Origin: Hydrotalea flava | GTDB taxonomy: Bacteria > Bacteroidota > Bacteroidia > Chitinophagales > Chitinophagaceae | Length of the DNA stretch: 64,000 nucleotides | Reading direction: 5' to 3' | Assembly (NCBI RefSeq): GCF_001623405.1 | Contig: NZ_LUHG01000045.1 | Span: 62,001-126,000 of the forward strand | Part shown: in pieces, positions 17,631 to 26,464 of the stretch | How positions within the stretch are numbered: the stretch's first letter is position 1 | Layout: the number at the start of each line of letters is the position of its first letter | Notes under the pieces: model-generated | The model's database searches: none | What the model saw: the letters and a program-made list of their open reading frames with translations, nothing else | Told to the model about the DNA's origin: nothing | Program-made: the position numbers and the translations under genes

Positions 17631-18328
17631 CCGTTAGTATCTTTTACTTAGCTTACATATCAATGTTAAATATGAAATTTATGCAAAATGAGATGTACAA
17701 AATCCAGCCCATGCCTAATGCGTAATCATGTTGAATACTTATTGGTGGCCATCCCCCCAAACAGAAAAAGCATAGAAGCTGCCACGAAGCCATGTAACAG
17801 GTATATGAATGAAATGCCATCTTCCACAAAGACTTGCTAAAAACCAATCGCCAAAGGCCCCTACGTGTGCTCTGCGTTATAACCTGGCGCCCTTTGCGTG
17901 AAAAAAATGAACCACAGTTAATTAGCATACAGTAAGGATTCCCTTTCAATGATTAAAACCCCTAAGACAAGTATTACTGACACGAACCCACAAATAAAGG
18001 AAAGAAAATTTTTAAAGCATCACCAACAGCCTACCCTCCGTACCCCCTTTTCCTCTCTACCTTCTTCGAGACTGATTCGAAACAGGTTCGACACATTTTT
18101 GGCAAATGCCGAAAAAGACTGGTATATGCATCAAACTTGTCGAACACCTGTCGAACAAATTCGCTGAAATACCCATTTTACTGCATCTTTTTTCTAAAAC
18201 CTTAATTTTTCTATAAAAAAAACACCAATCATCAAATAATTCCATCAAAAAACAAGCGGCATACTTATCTTAGATGCTCTTTTTTTTGGATACTTTCCGA
18301 TTATTTTTTTAACTACAAAAATTTGCAC
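17631..18328. other. Gene-poor intergenic region with an imperfect inverted repeat
   Basis: About 700 bases with only short, composition-driven reading frames that I do not believe. One structure stands out. AACAGGTTCGACAC (18081-18094) and CTTGTCGAACACCTGTCGAAC (18136-18156) form an imperfect inverted repeat around TTCGACA/TGTCGAA, with a GTCGAACAcct-GTCGAAC near-direct repeat in the right arm. It could be an operator or a remnant of a mobile element end. A GC-richer patch (17690-17900) may be a gene remnant, unidentified. Confidence 0.4.
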
Positions 18329-20278
18329 ATGAAGCAATTCAATTCTTTTGTTGTTTTCCTTGTATTGGCCTGTGGCCTTAATGCCCAAACTGCCGGCTCT
18401 TACAACCAACACGAAGCTTTTGCCCCGATGTTTTATCCTGCCTTTGGCGATAAAATAAGAGCGGCAGATGGTACCCCAGGCCCCGAATACTGGCAAAACC
18501 GGGCCGATTATAACATCGATGCAAGTATCGATACCCTGGCACAAAGCATTAAAGGTGCTGTACGCATCAACTATACCAACAACAGCCCGCAAAACCTCTC
18601 GTTTCTTTGGTTGCAGTTAGATCAGAATATCTACAACCTATCCTCTCGCGGGGTAGCAACTACCGCGGTAAGTGGTGGCCGTTGGGCTAATCGCAATAAT
18701 TTTAATGGTGGTTATCATATTGAATCAGTTGATGTGGTGGTAGATGGTAAAACCGAAAAAGCCAACTATCTTATTAACGATACCCGTATGCAAATTAAAC
18801 TGGCCAAATTGTTGAAAGCACAGGGCGGAAAAATTCAGATAAAAATTAATTACAGCTTTAAAATTCCCGAATATGGTACCGACCGTATGGGCAGGCTGAA
18901 TACAAAAAATGGTTGGATTTATGAAATAGCACAATGGTACCCCCGTATGTGTGTGTACGATAATGTATATGGATGGAATACATTGCCTTATTTAGGCCAG
19001 GGTGAGTTTTATTTGGAATATGGCAATATTGAATACCATGTTACCGTACCCGGCAATTTTATATTGGTAGGCTCCGGTGAATTAATGAATCCGCAAGAGG
19101 TATTAACCCCAACTGAATTAAAACGTTGGAAAGAAGCCACTCAAAGTGATAAAACAGTGATGCTGCGTACGGCAGCCGAAGTTACCGACCCCAATAGCCG
19201 GCCATTTAAAAAAATGCTTACCTGGAAGTTTAAATGCCTGAATACGCGTGATGTGGCCTGGGCTGCCTCCAGATCCTTTATTTGGGATGCTGCCCGCATT
19301 AACCTGCCCAGTGGCAAAAAATCGCTGGCCATGAGTGTGTATCCGGTGGAAAGCAATGGCGATAGTAGTTGGAAACGCTCTACCGAATTTGTAAAAGGCG
19401 CTATTGAATATTATTCAAAATATTTATTTGAGTTTACATACCCAACTGCTACCAACGTAGCCGGTATTGTGGGCGGAATGGAATATCCGGGTATAGTATT
19501 TTGTGGGTATCGTGCTTCAGGTTCCAGTTTATGGGGTGTTACCTCACATGAATTTGGCCACAACTGGTTTCCGATGATTGTGGGTAGCAATGAACGTAAG
19601 TTTCCATGGATGGATGAAGGCTTTAACACCTTTATTAATACCATGGCCGATGCACATTTTAATAATGGCGAATTTTTAAATCACCGCATGGATAACCACC
19701 ACATGGCTGCCCGTTATGTATTTAGAGATAGTACCGAAAGTATTTTTACCATTCCCGATGTGGTACAACCCCAAAACCTGGGTATTTATGCTTATTATAA
19801 ACCAGGTATGGGTTTGGAATTGCTGCGCGAAGAAATTTTAGGCCCCGGCCGTTTTGATAGTGCCTTTAGTTACTATGTGCACCAATGGGCATTTAAACAT
19901 CCCACACCCTGGGATTTTTTCCATTGCATTGAAAACTATACCGGCGAAACTTTAGATTGGTTTTGGCGGGGTTGGTTTATGCATAGCTGGCGTATTGACC
20001 AAGCGGTGAAAGGCGTTGCATATAACAATAATAACCCCGCCGATGGCAGTATGATTACCATTGAAAATTTAGGTCAGTTGCCCATGCCGGTTACTGTGGC
20101 AATTACAGAAGCCAATGGTAAAACTGGTACCGTTCATTTGCCGGTTGAAATTTGGCAGCATGGTGCTACCTGGAAATTCAGGTACCCATCTACCGATAAA
20201 ATTACCAAAGTGGTGATTGATCCAAACAACAAAATACCCGATTTTAACCATGCTAATAATACCTGGAAAGCAGAGTAA
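18329..20278 (+). CDS. M1 family zinc aminopeptidase, secreted
   Basis: 649 residues from the ATG at 18329, which begins a signal peptide ([20 protein letters not shown]). Zinc site H407-E-F-G-H411 with the third ligand E430 after 18 residues (SHEFGHNWF ... WMDEGFNTF). The upstream GGMEYPG matches the exopeptidase GxMEN motif, with Tyr in place of Asn. It is shorter than aminopeptidase N and lacks the large ERAP-like C-terminal domain. It probably trims N-terminal residues of peptides in the periplasm or outside. It is monocistronic with a strong terminator. An upstream in-frame TTG at 18323 is possible but unlikely. Confidence 0.9.
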   Translation: MKQFNSFVVFLVLACGLNAQTAGSYNQHEAFAPMFYPAFGDKIRAADGTPGPEYWQNRADYNIDASIDTLAQSIKGAVRINYTNNSPQNLSFLWLQLDQNIYNLSSRGVATTAVSGGRWANRNNFNGGYHIESVDVVVDGKTEKANYLINDTRMQIKLAKLLKAQGGKIQIKINYSFKIPEYGTDRMGRLNTKNGWIYEIAQWYPRMCVYDNVYGWNTLPYLGQGEFYLEYGNIEYHVTVPGNFILVGSGELMNPQEVLTPTELKRWKEATQSDKTVMLRTAAEVTDPNSRPFKKMLTWKFKCLNTRDVAWAASRSFIWDAARINLPSGKKSLAMSVYPVESNGDSSWKRSTEFVKGAIEYYSKYLFEFTYPTATNVAGIVGGMEYPGIVFCGYRASGSSLWGVTSHEFGHNWFPMIVGSNERKFPWMDEGFNTFINTMADAHFNNGEFLNHRMDNHHMAARYVFRDSTESIFTIPDVVQPQNLGIYAYYKPGMGLELLREEILGPGRFDSAFSYYVHQWAFKHPTPWDFFHCIENYTGETLDWFWRGWFMHSWRIDQAVKGVAYNNNNPADGSMITIENLGQLPMPVTVAITEANGKTGTVHLPVEIWQHGATWKFRYPSTDKITKVVIDPNNKIPDFNHANNTWKAE

Positions 20279-20304
20279 TTAGCACAGTTATTTCATGCAA
20301 TAAT

Positions 20305-20346
20305 TTCCGGATGGAGTACCTAAAATACCCATCCGGAATTTTTTTT
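20305..20346 (+). terminator. Rho-independent terminator of the M1 peptidase gene
   Basis: 10-bp perfect stem TTCCGGATGG / CCATCCGGAA with inner GTA/TAC pairing, then eight T residues, 27 bases after the stop codon. Confidence 0.9.
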
Positions 20347-20455
20347 GTGCGGCACTTCCAGTCAATTACCGGCTTTAAGTTTAGGGTTGTTTACATGGTC
20401 TTGTCCTAAAATAGGTTCACGGAATTGTTAACTTTATTTCGCAAAAAATGATTGT

Positions 20456-20882
20456 TTGAAACGTAGATTAATTGAATTAAAAGATTGCACGCATTATAAG
20501 TGGAGAATTGAAATACAGGAATATAACTGCGTAGATAATTGGGGCTTCGTTTGAAGTGCATGAGTTTTTGTGAAATGGATTTCAGGAAGTAATTTATTAA
20601 AGGGCTTTGGCGTATGAAATATGAAATGCGAAAAGCAGGATTAGAATTTGAACGGGAGATAGAGCAGGATATTTTTTATAAGAATTAGAAAAACCAATAG
20701 GCACTTGAAGAGCTGATTTTGTGGTTGAAGGTAAAGTGTTGGTTGAGCTTAAGATCATTATACAATTTGAAGATGTGCACCTGGCACAAGCATTAAATTA
20801 TTTAAAAGTGTATAAACTGGCAATAGGCTTACTGATAAACTTCGGCAGCAAAAGCCAAACTTTTAAGCGACTTATATTATGA
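20456..20882 (+). pseudogene. GxxExxY protein pseudogene with multiple stops and frameshifts
   Basis: Translating across frames recovers a GxxExxY-family protein: MKRRLIELKD, then ELKYRNITA-stop-IIGASFEVHEFL-stop-NGFQEVIY-stop-RALAYEMRKAGLEFEREIEQDIFYK, then after frameshifts KPIGT-stop-RADFVVEGKVLVELK, EDVHLAQALNYLKVYKLAIGLLINFGSK and FKRLIL-stop. The defining motif is intact as GFQEVIY. At least four in-frame stops, a short duplication around TATGAAATATGAAATG and at least two further frame changes rule out a functional product. GxxExxY genes are common, often multi-copy, accessory genes in Bacteroidota with nuclease-like folds and uncertain function. Decay here marks old acquired DNA. Confidence 0.88.
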
Positions 20883-21278
20883 TGGAAATTAATTGTCTGA
20901 ATTCCAGATTAGACGGATTAAGTGATTACAATTACACGGAAAAAAATCTATGACTTCTGCGTAATCAAAAAATCTGTGATGCAGACAAGAAGGTTGTTTG
21001 GGTACAGAAAAGAATTGATGAAATATGCAAGCTTATAAATGTCAGAACCTACAAAAAGATGAATTGCCTAATAAAGTCAAATATCGGGTTTTACGTGTCG
21101 GCGCCTTTTTCCGTAGCAACCATAAACTATTGTTTTTAAAAGTAAAAAAATAAGTGGGTTGCAACACCAACTATTTTCTACTTACACAGTTTATTAGATA
21201 GTCCTTAAAAAAATTAAATTCGATTAAACCATTAGCAGTATAATTTGTCTACTTTTAATCAATTTTAAATATTTAAGA
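20883..21278. other. AT-rich non-coding remainder of the decayed patch
   Basis: About 400 bases without a believable gene. Text around 20910-20990 (GGATTAAGTGATTACAATTACACGG, AATCAAAAAATCTGTGATGCAGACAA) resembles the short repeated flank often seen beside GxxExxY genes in Bacteroidota, from memory. It probably belongs to the same inserted unit. Confidence 0.35.
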
Positions 21279-22316
21279 ATGAAGCCTTTAGCATTGTTTA
21301 TTTCGTTGTTACTTTTTCTATTAGTTTCTTGCTCAAAAAATCAATCCCCTACCTATACAGATGATGATTTAGCAGGTCCAATTTCACGACCACTTTCAGG
21401 ATATGGCTCAGATGGTAATTATACAGTTGCAAAAGTTACTTTCCCAAGTCCATTGTATAGCGGTAAAAATGTTGAAATATTTTATCCACAAGGTATAACT
21501 TCTCCAAAACCAACAATATTTTATTCTCACCCATTTGGGGGCGAAGAAAGTGCATATAATATTGGTCTGTTCGAATTTATAGCAAAAAAGGGATATGTTG
21601 TTGTTTTTGCACCCTATCCAACAACAGGTGTAACAATTGATGAAAGATATAATACATTATGGGAAAGTTTCAAAAAAGCTGTAACCAATTATCCTAATAT
21701 AATTGATACAACAAGAGTTGGTTTTATGGGACATTCATTTGGGGGTGGAGCTTCATTTGCATTGGCTCATAAGGGATTTATGGATGAAGGTTGGGGAAAA
21801 AATGGGCGTTTTATTTTTGTAATGGCACAATGGTATTCATATCAAATTACACAATCCGAGTTACAAAATTTTCCAGCAAACACAAAATTAATTACACAAG
21901 TATATGATGATGATGTTATAAACGACCATCGACTTGCGATTGATATCTTTAAAAATATCAATATCCCAAACTCTGAAAAAGATTTTATCTTAATAAAAAA
22001 ATCAGTTTTACCAAATTTTACATATACTGCTGACCATGATTTGCCGAATACACGAACTTCTTATGATGCTTATGATTATTATGGAATTTATAGATTGCTT
22101 GATGCATTGATGGATTATAGTTTTAATGGAAATGCAACGGCAAAAAATACAGCATTAGGAAATGGTTCAGTAGAACAAATAACTATGCCAAGTTATAATG
22201 GACAAGCATTATCTCCATTAGTAGTAACGGACGATCCTATTGCATTATATCCACAAAGCAAATATTTATTTCGATGTGGTGCACCCGATAATCCTAGAAA
22301 GGCATATTGTAATTAA
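21279..22316 (+). CDS. Alpha/beta-hydrolase lipoprotein (chlorophyllase/dienelactone hydrolase-like)
   Basis: 345 residues. Lipobox LLFLLVSC puts the lipid Cys at 18. The nucleophile elbow is G-H-S153-F-G-G-G within RVGFMGHSFGGGASFALAH. The oxyanion region HPFGGEESAY and a late His in YTADHDLPNT complete a plausible Ser-Asp-His triad. Family resemblance is to secreted PET-hydrolase/chlorophyllase-like esterases, but substrate is unknown. The gene is visibly more AT-rich, with many ATA and AAA codons, than the neighbouring M1 gene. It sits between two pseudogenes, suggesting horizontal acquisition. The frame is intact. Confidence 0.8.
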   Translation: MKPLALFISLLLFLLVSCSKNQSPTYTDDDLAGPISRPLSGYGSDGNYTVAKVTFPSPLYSGKNVEIFYPQGITSPKPTIFYSHPFGGEESAYNIGLFEFIAKKGYVVVFAPYPTTGVTIDERYNTLWESFKKAVTNYPNIIDTTRVGFMGHSFGGGASFALAHKGFMDEGWGKNGRFIFVMAQWYSYQITQSELQNFPANTKLITQVYDDDVINDHRLAIDIFKNINIPNSEKDFILIKKSVLPNFTYTADHDLPNTRTSYDAYDYYGIYRLLDALMDYSFNGNATAKNTALGNGSVEQITMPSYNGQALSPLVVTDDPIALYPQSKYLFRCGAPDNPRKAYCN

Positions 22317-22441
22317 ATAGGAATAAGGTAAATGTACAACATTGTAAAAGGGGGCGGAATAATAAAACATTTGCTACTATCAGTAGTAGTCAGCTATAGA
22401 CGAATAAAGCCCGGTAAATATGCTAAACTTCATAAACAAAA

Positions 22442-22935
22442 GCCCACTCTAAATTAATCTTTACCGTTATCCATTTAATGGTATCGGATATAGGTTTATT
22501 ATTGAAAATTTTGATGTAAATATTCAGACTACCAAACCTGATTTTTGTGTTGCTCTATTTACCTTAACGGCCAAGGCTGCTTTTATTAATACCGAGGTAG
22601 AAATGCGTGATAATGATTTGAAAAGTTCCAACTTTTTTGATGTAGCGAAATTTCCGTTGATTGCTTTCAAAAGCACTTCAGTTCAACCACTAGGTAATAA
22701 CCAATACAAATTAATCGGTAATTTAACAATGCATGATATTGCCAAACCGGTAGCTATGAATTTGTTGTATCGTAGTACTATTACAAAACCTATGATGAAG
22801 AAAGACGATGCCGATTTTAAATTACACGGTACTATTAATAGCATCGATTTTAATATGGGTAGTAAATATCCGTCCGCTGTAATAAGTGATGCGCTAACCA
22901 TTGAAGCCTATGGTGAATTTGCTAAGGATAATTAG
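22442..22935 (+). pseudogene. YceI family protein, 5'-truncated and frameshifted
   Basis: The C-terminal 110 residues from ATG 22603 are a clear YceI-like lipocalin fragment (EVEMRDNDLKSSNFFDVAKFPLIAFKST, KLIGNLTMHDIAKPVAMNL, ALTIEAYGEFA). Upstream homology continues in two frames: AHSKLIFTVIHLMVSDIG from 22442, then after a one-base shift near 22494 FIIENFDVNIQTTKPDF-x-ALFTLTAKAA-INTEVEM. The signal peptide and first beta strand are missing. YceI proteins are periplasmic isoprenoid-binding proteins. A short product from 22603 would lack half the barrel, so I call it a pseudogene. Confidence 0.82.
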
Positions 22936-23321
22936 AATTTTTAAATACAATTTTTTAAATATAGCAGGGTATTGAGCCAGTTTTTTGTTGCACTTAACTT
23001 ATTATAAAAGCAATTATCATGGTATCACTTTTATTCATTTGCAGCAAAAAAATGGGCTACTTATATACACACATATATTTTTTTTAATTGTGTGATAGGT
23101 GTGGTGCCAATTATAAATATATAATTTAAAAATATTTGTTTTCGCCTTTCTGAGGTTGTATTTTTAGCAAAATTATTAGAGCGAATTACGCCAATCTCAT
23201 TTACTTTTTTCCTCCTTGCTTTGTTGGGTATGCATTTCAGTTCCTTTTAAAAATTTGTTTTAAACAGGTGGTTTTGTGCTATGTAACAATGAAGTAAGTA
23301 GGTAATTCAAAATTATGAAAT
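22936..23321. other. AT-rich intergenic region
   Basis: 386 bases with no recognisable gene or RNA. A small palindrome AATTATA-AATA-TATAATT lies near 23110-23127. It presumably holds the promoter for the following GDSL gene. Confidence 0.4.
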
Positions 23322-24017
23322 ATGAAAAAGCTATTACACTTTTTACTAATTGCTATTACATTACCTGTTATAACTATAGCACAGGTAACCAATCAACGTT
23401 TGTTTGATACGGCCAATTTTATGCCTGAGCATTATGCCCAACGCATGGCTTTGTTTGCTACACAAAAACTGCCTAAAAATCCTATTGTTTTTCTTGGTAA
23501 TAGTATTACCGAAATGGGAAATTGGCAACAATTATTAAACGATTCAAATGTGGTTAATCGGGGCATTGGTGGTGATATTACCTATGGTGTGCTGCATCGG
23601 CTACCGGAAATTATTGCCATGCAACCGGCAAAAGTATTTCTGTTAATTGGTATTAATGATATTGGGAAAGATATTCCCGGAGCTGTTATTGCACACAACA
23701 TTGCTACCATTGTACAACGATTAAAAGAAGGTAGCCCCCATACCAAAATTTATGTTGAAAGTATTATGCCTGTTAATCCCAATGTGCCTAATTTTCCGCA
23801 ACACTATGATAAGCAGAGGTACATTTTAAATGCCAATAAATTAATTAAGGCAGCCATACAACCATTGCAGGTGCCCTTTATTAATATTCACGATTTGTTT
23901 ACAGATGCCCAAGGCAGATTAAATGCTAAATACACGGCCGATGGGCTACACCTAACACAAACCGGTGGTGGCTATGAAAAATGGATTGCCTTTTTAAAGA
24001 AGGGTGGATATTTGTAA
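23322..24017 (+). CDS. Secreted SGNH/GDSL hydrolase
   Basis: 231 residues with a signal peptide (MKKLLHFLLIAITLPVITIA). SGNH blocks: I, FLGNS61ITEMG with nucleophile Ser61; II, NRGIGGD with oxyanion Gly; III, GIND with Asn112; V, DGLHLT with the Asp and His of the triad near 204-207. The GNSIT form and RGIGGD are typical of the sialate O-acetylesterase/platelet-activating factor acetylhydrolase-like group, so an O-acyl esterase acting on glycans is likely. It converges on the DsrE-TusE-SQR operon. Confidence 0.88.
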   Translation: MKKLLHFLLIAITLPVITIAQVTNQRLFDTANFMPEHYAQRMALFATQKLPKNPIVFLGNSITEMGNWQQLLNDSNVVNRGIGGDITYGVLHRLPEIIAMQPAKVFLLIGINDIGKDIPGAVIAHNIATIVQRLKEGSPHTKIYVESIMPVNPNVPNFPQHYDKQRYILNANKLIKAAIQPLQVPFINIHDLFTDAQGRLNAKYTADGLHLTQTGGGYEKWIAFLKKGGYL

Positions 24018-24091
24018 TGGTAAATATTGATAACGTATAGGCATTGACTATTTTATAGTTGATGAATGTTAAGGAAATGGAATACGGGCAA

Positions 24092-24122
24092 TAAAAATAC
24101 GGGTTATAGAAATAACCCGTAT
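24092..24122 (-). terminator. Terminator of the SQR-TusE-DsrE operon
   Basis: An 11-bp perfect stem ATACGGGTTAT / ATAACCCGTAT with a 4-base loop. On the minus strand it is followed by TTTTTATT, 31 bases past the dsrE stop. On the plus strand no T-tract follows. Confidence 0.8.
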
Positions 24123-24152
24123 AATACCACAATCAATGGTTTGCCAACCAAT

Positions 24153-24635
24153 TTAAACGAAAAGCATATGTGTTCCTAATCCGGAACCTTGCTTGTAAAA
24201 ATCGCCAACGGTAATAACGCCATCTAAATCATCGTACATGTCTTCTTTTTTATAATGAAACATTTCCATGGCTAATTTACAGGCCCAAAGCTTAACGCTG
24301 GAGGCTTTTAAAATATTCAAAAACTCTAATACATCGGGCATGTCAATTTTTTCCATTTCCTTTTTCATCATACTGGTGGCAAGTGCCTCCACGCCGGGTA
24401 ATCCGCCTAATAGGGTAGGCATGTGCAGGGCCGGGTTTCCAACAGTGGCAGTATGTAAATGTTCTAATTTGCCTTTGTGAATGGCTTCTAACCCAAAAAA
24501 GGTAAAAAACATTTCTGCTTCTATGCCTTCCATACGGGCACCATTGGCCAAAACAAATGCAGCATACACATTTTCAAGGGTGGCTTTAGAAAGAATAATC
24601 ATCATCTTTCTTACTTCACCATTCAACTCGTTCAT
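24153..24635 (-). CDS. DsrE/DsrF/DrsH-like sulfur-relay protein
   Basis: 160 residues. The Rossmann-like DsrE fold is recognisable from KMMIILSKATLENVYAAFVLANGARMEGIEAEMFFTFFGLEA and the C-terminal block VKLWACKLAMEMF, with a single conserved Cys119, followed by DLDGVITVGDFY. This is the larger peroxiredoxin-like DsrE/DrsH group (PF13686-type). The Cys probably carries a persulfide. It is the last gene of a minus-strand operon SQR, TusE/DsrC-like, DsrE-like. Partner exchange with the TusE-like protein is inferred from the Dsr/Tus relay. Confidence 0.83.
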   Translation of the reverse strand: MNELNGEVRKMMIILSKATLENVYAAFVLANGARMEGIEAEMFFTFFGLEAIHKGKLEHLHTATVGNPALHMPTLLGGLPGVEALATSMMKKEMEKIDMPDVLEFLNILKASSVKLWACKLAMEMFHYKKEDMYDDLDGVITVGDFYKQGSGLGTHMLFV

Positions 24636-24655
24636 AATAAATACATTTTAAAGGG

Positions 24656-24964
24656 TTAAATACAACTGGCAGGTTTGGGTATACCGGCAATTTTAGTGGC
24701 TGCCTTTAAAGGGGCATTGGGAAATAACTGATAAAACTCCTTGATGTCAACCACGCCGCTTTTTCCAATTTTACGAATACTTAACGGACTTTCGTTTTTG
24801 TATTCATTCTGTAAATATTGAATAACTTCCCAATGCCTGGGGGTTAAAGTAATATTCAAATCTTTTGCAATGGCTTCTGCAACGGCGGGAGTCCATTGTG
24901 CAAAATTGGTTAAGTAACCTTCTTCGTTTACATCAACTGTTGTGTTGGCTAATTGTGTTTCCAT
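24656..24964 (-). CDS. TusE/DsrC family sulfur carrier, single-cysteine type
   Basis: 102 residues, normal length for DsrC/TusE. Core blocks NEEGYLTNFAQWTPAVAEAIAKD and LTPRHWEVIQYLQNEY, then the flexible C-terminal arm KIAGIPKPASCI with the penultimate Cys101 (CysA). The second DsrC cysteine, 11 residues earlier, is Thr90, and no other Cys exists. It therefore cannot form the CysA-CysB trisulfide used with dissimilatory sulfite reductase and is a TusE-like carrier. No dsrAB is present. It lies between the SQR gene and a DsrE-like gene, so a role in moving sulfane sulfur from sulfide oxidation is likely. Confidence 0.9.
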   Translation of the reverse strand: METQLANTTVDVNEEGYLTNFAQWTPAVAEAIAKDLNITLTPRHWEVIQYLQNEYKNESPLSIRKIGKSGVVDIKEFYQLFPNAPLKAATKIAGIPKPASCI

Positions 24965-24990
24965 TGTGTTTGTTTTTTATGGTGAATGAA

Positions 24991-26226
24991 TTAATCAAAG
25001 TATTTGCCTGCTTCCTGCATAGTGGCAGAAACAAAAGGTATGTGGGTTCCTTTCAGCAGCATGTTCCAGTAAATCCATCTGAAAGCTAATTTGCCCATGT
25101 GGTTCATTCTGCTTTCTTTTAATAGTCTTAATGGTCCAACGCCGGGGAAGGGGAAGCTGCCTTCAACAGGTTCGTGGGTATAGTTAAAATCAATCAGCAA
25201 TGCCTTGCCGTTACCGGTTTCAATAAAGCAGTTGGCATGCCCGTCAAATTTTTCTTTTAAAGGTTCGTCTTTCATATAGCGAAGAATATTTTCGGTGAGT
25301 ATTTCTGCTTCAAAGTGGGCTACAGAACCTGCTTTGGATGCCGGTATGTTTGATGCATCGCCAATTACAAAAATGTTTTCATAATTTTTAGATTGCAGGG
25401 TGGCGCGGTTGGTGGGTACATAATTCAGGTCATCACCTAATCCAGAACGTGCCATTAATTCATCGCCTTTATTGGTGGGCACAGTCACCAGCAGGTCAAA
25501 GGGTACTTCCTTGCCGCTGTAATCAATTATTTTTTTGTTGGCATTGTCTACTTCCTGTATAGCAAAATCACTAACAATATCAATGTGTTTTTCCTGTAAC
25601 AGGTGTTCTAAGGCTTCGGTACTTTTGGGTTTGGTAAAGGCACCACTCAATGGCGTAACAAAAGTAATTTGTACTTTATCACGCATGTTTTTGTGTTTAA
25701 AATAAGAGTCTGCTAAAAAAGAAAATTCGAGTGGTGCAACGGGGCATTTAATAGGCATTTCGGTAATGTGTACTACTAAGCGGCCACCTTTCCAGTCTCT
25801 CAACTTATTGCGTAAAGCCAATGCACCTTCAAAAGTGTAAAAGTCAAATACAGACTGATGCCATTCAGTACCTTTCATGCCTTCGGTTTCTTCCGGTGCT
25901 ATTTTGGCACCGGTGGCAATAATTAAAATATCGTAGGCAATGGTATCTCCATCGGCTAATTGAATGGTATTGGAAGTGGGTACTACCTTTTCAATCCGTT
26001 TATTGATGAAGTGTACACCTTTGGGTATAAACTCGGTAATAGATTTAATAATATCTTCCGGAGCATAAATATCAAAAGGTAAAAATAAATAGCCGGGTTG
26101 GTAGTGGTGTTCTTTGCGTTCATCAATAATGGTAATATCCCATTCATCATGTTTTAATTCATGTTTTAGGTGGTTGGCCATCATGGTGCCTGCTGTGCCG
26201 GCGCCTAGTATTACAATTTTTTTCAT
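24991..26226 (-). CDS. Sulfide:quinone oxidoreductase-like FAD flavoprotein (first copy)
   Basis: 411 residues. N-terminal FAD motif VILGAGTAGTMMANHL, with HHYQPGYLFLPF next as in SQRs, then IIATGAKIAPEE and the second nucleotide site. The catalytic-type Cys lies in MPIKCPVAPLEF; a second Cys is in GHANCFIETG. FVIGDASNIPASKAG binds FAD near the C-terminus. SQRs oxidise sulfide to polysulfide and feed electrons to menaquinone at the membrane. The CPVAP form differs from the KCGGAP form of the second copy at 29 kb, so the two belong to different SQR types. It heads the SQR-TusE-DsrE operon, divergent from cydAB. Confidence 0.85.
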   Translation of the reverse strand: MKKIVILGAGTAGTMMANHLKHELKHDEWDITIIDERKEHHYQPGYLFLPFDIYAPEDIIKSITEFIPKGVHFINKRIEKVVPTSNTIQLADGDTIAYDILIIATGAKIAPEETEGMKGTEWHQSVFDFYTFEGALALRNKLRDWKGGRLVVHITEMPIKCPVAPLEFSFLADSYFKHKNMRDKVQITFVTPLSGAFTKPKSTEALEHLLQEKHIDIVSDFAIQEVDNANKKIIDYSGKEVPFDLLVTVPTNKGDELMARSGLGDDLNYVPTNRATLQSKNYENIFVIGDASNIPASKAGSVAHFEAEILTENILRYMKDEPLKEKFDGHANCFIETGNGKALLIDFNYTHEPVEGSFPFPGVGPLRLLKESRMNHMGKLAFRWIYWNMLLKGTHIPFVSATMQEAGKYFD

Positions 26227-26315
26227 AACAATTATTTAATGTGTTTCTGTTTCAATTGCTACTGTAAAATTAGAATGGGCTTTAAACATAATTCATGACG
26301 GTTGTTAGCTGCTTT

Positions 26316-26331
26316 TATGATTAAAATCATA
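26316..26331. promoter_or_regulatory. Crp/Fnr-type palindrome in the SQR/cydA divergent region
   Basis: TATGA-TTAAAA-TCATA, a perfect inverted repeat of 5-base arms. It lies 90 bases upstream of the SQR start, which is preceded on its strand by TATGTTTA (26290-26283), a near -7 box. It probably controls the minus-strand operon. Confidence 0.5.
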
Positions 26332-26359
26332 TAGATTTATGCAATAAAAAAAGGGGTAT

Positions 26360-26375
26360 TGTAATAAATATCACA
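26360..26375 (+). promoter_or_regulatory. Crp/Fnr-type site upstream of cydA
   Basis: TGTAA-TAAATA-TCACA, one mismatch from TGTGA-N6-TCACA. Its centre is 28.5 bases before the -7 box TACCTTTG, placing it close to -41.5 from the expected start, the class II activator position. Confidence 0.6.
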
Positions 26376-26403
26376 TTGTAGTTTATAATTGCATGTACCT
26401 TTG
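26376..26403 (+). promoter_or_regulatory. Putative cydAB promoter
   Basis: TTG (26376-26378), 17-base spacer, TACCTTTG (26396-26403), matching the Bacteroidota -33/-7 layout. A 60-base leader precedes the cydA ATG. The palindrome 26360-26375 abuts the -33 element. Confidence 0.6.
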
Positions 26404-26464
26404 AATCCAATTGTAAACCCTTCATTTTTCTGGGCATAGCATTAAAATAGATAAAAAATATTTT

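Noticed and set aside
17653-17949. 98-residue minus-strand frame in the 17.6-18.3 kb gap
   Set aside because: Cys/Trp/Ser-rich, no recognisable domain, no promoter; it looks like chance coding in non-coding DNA.
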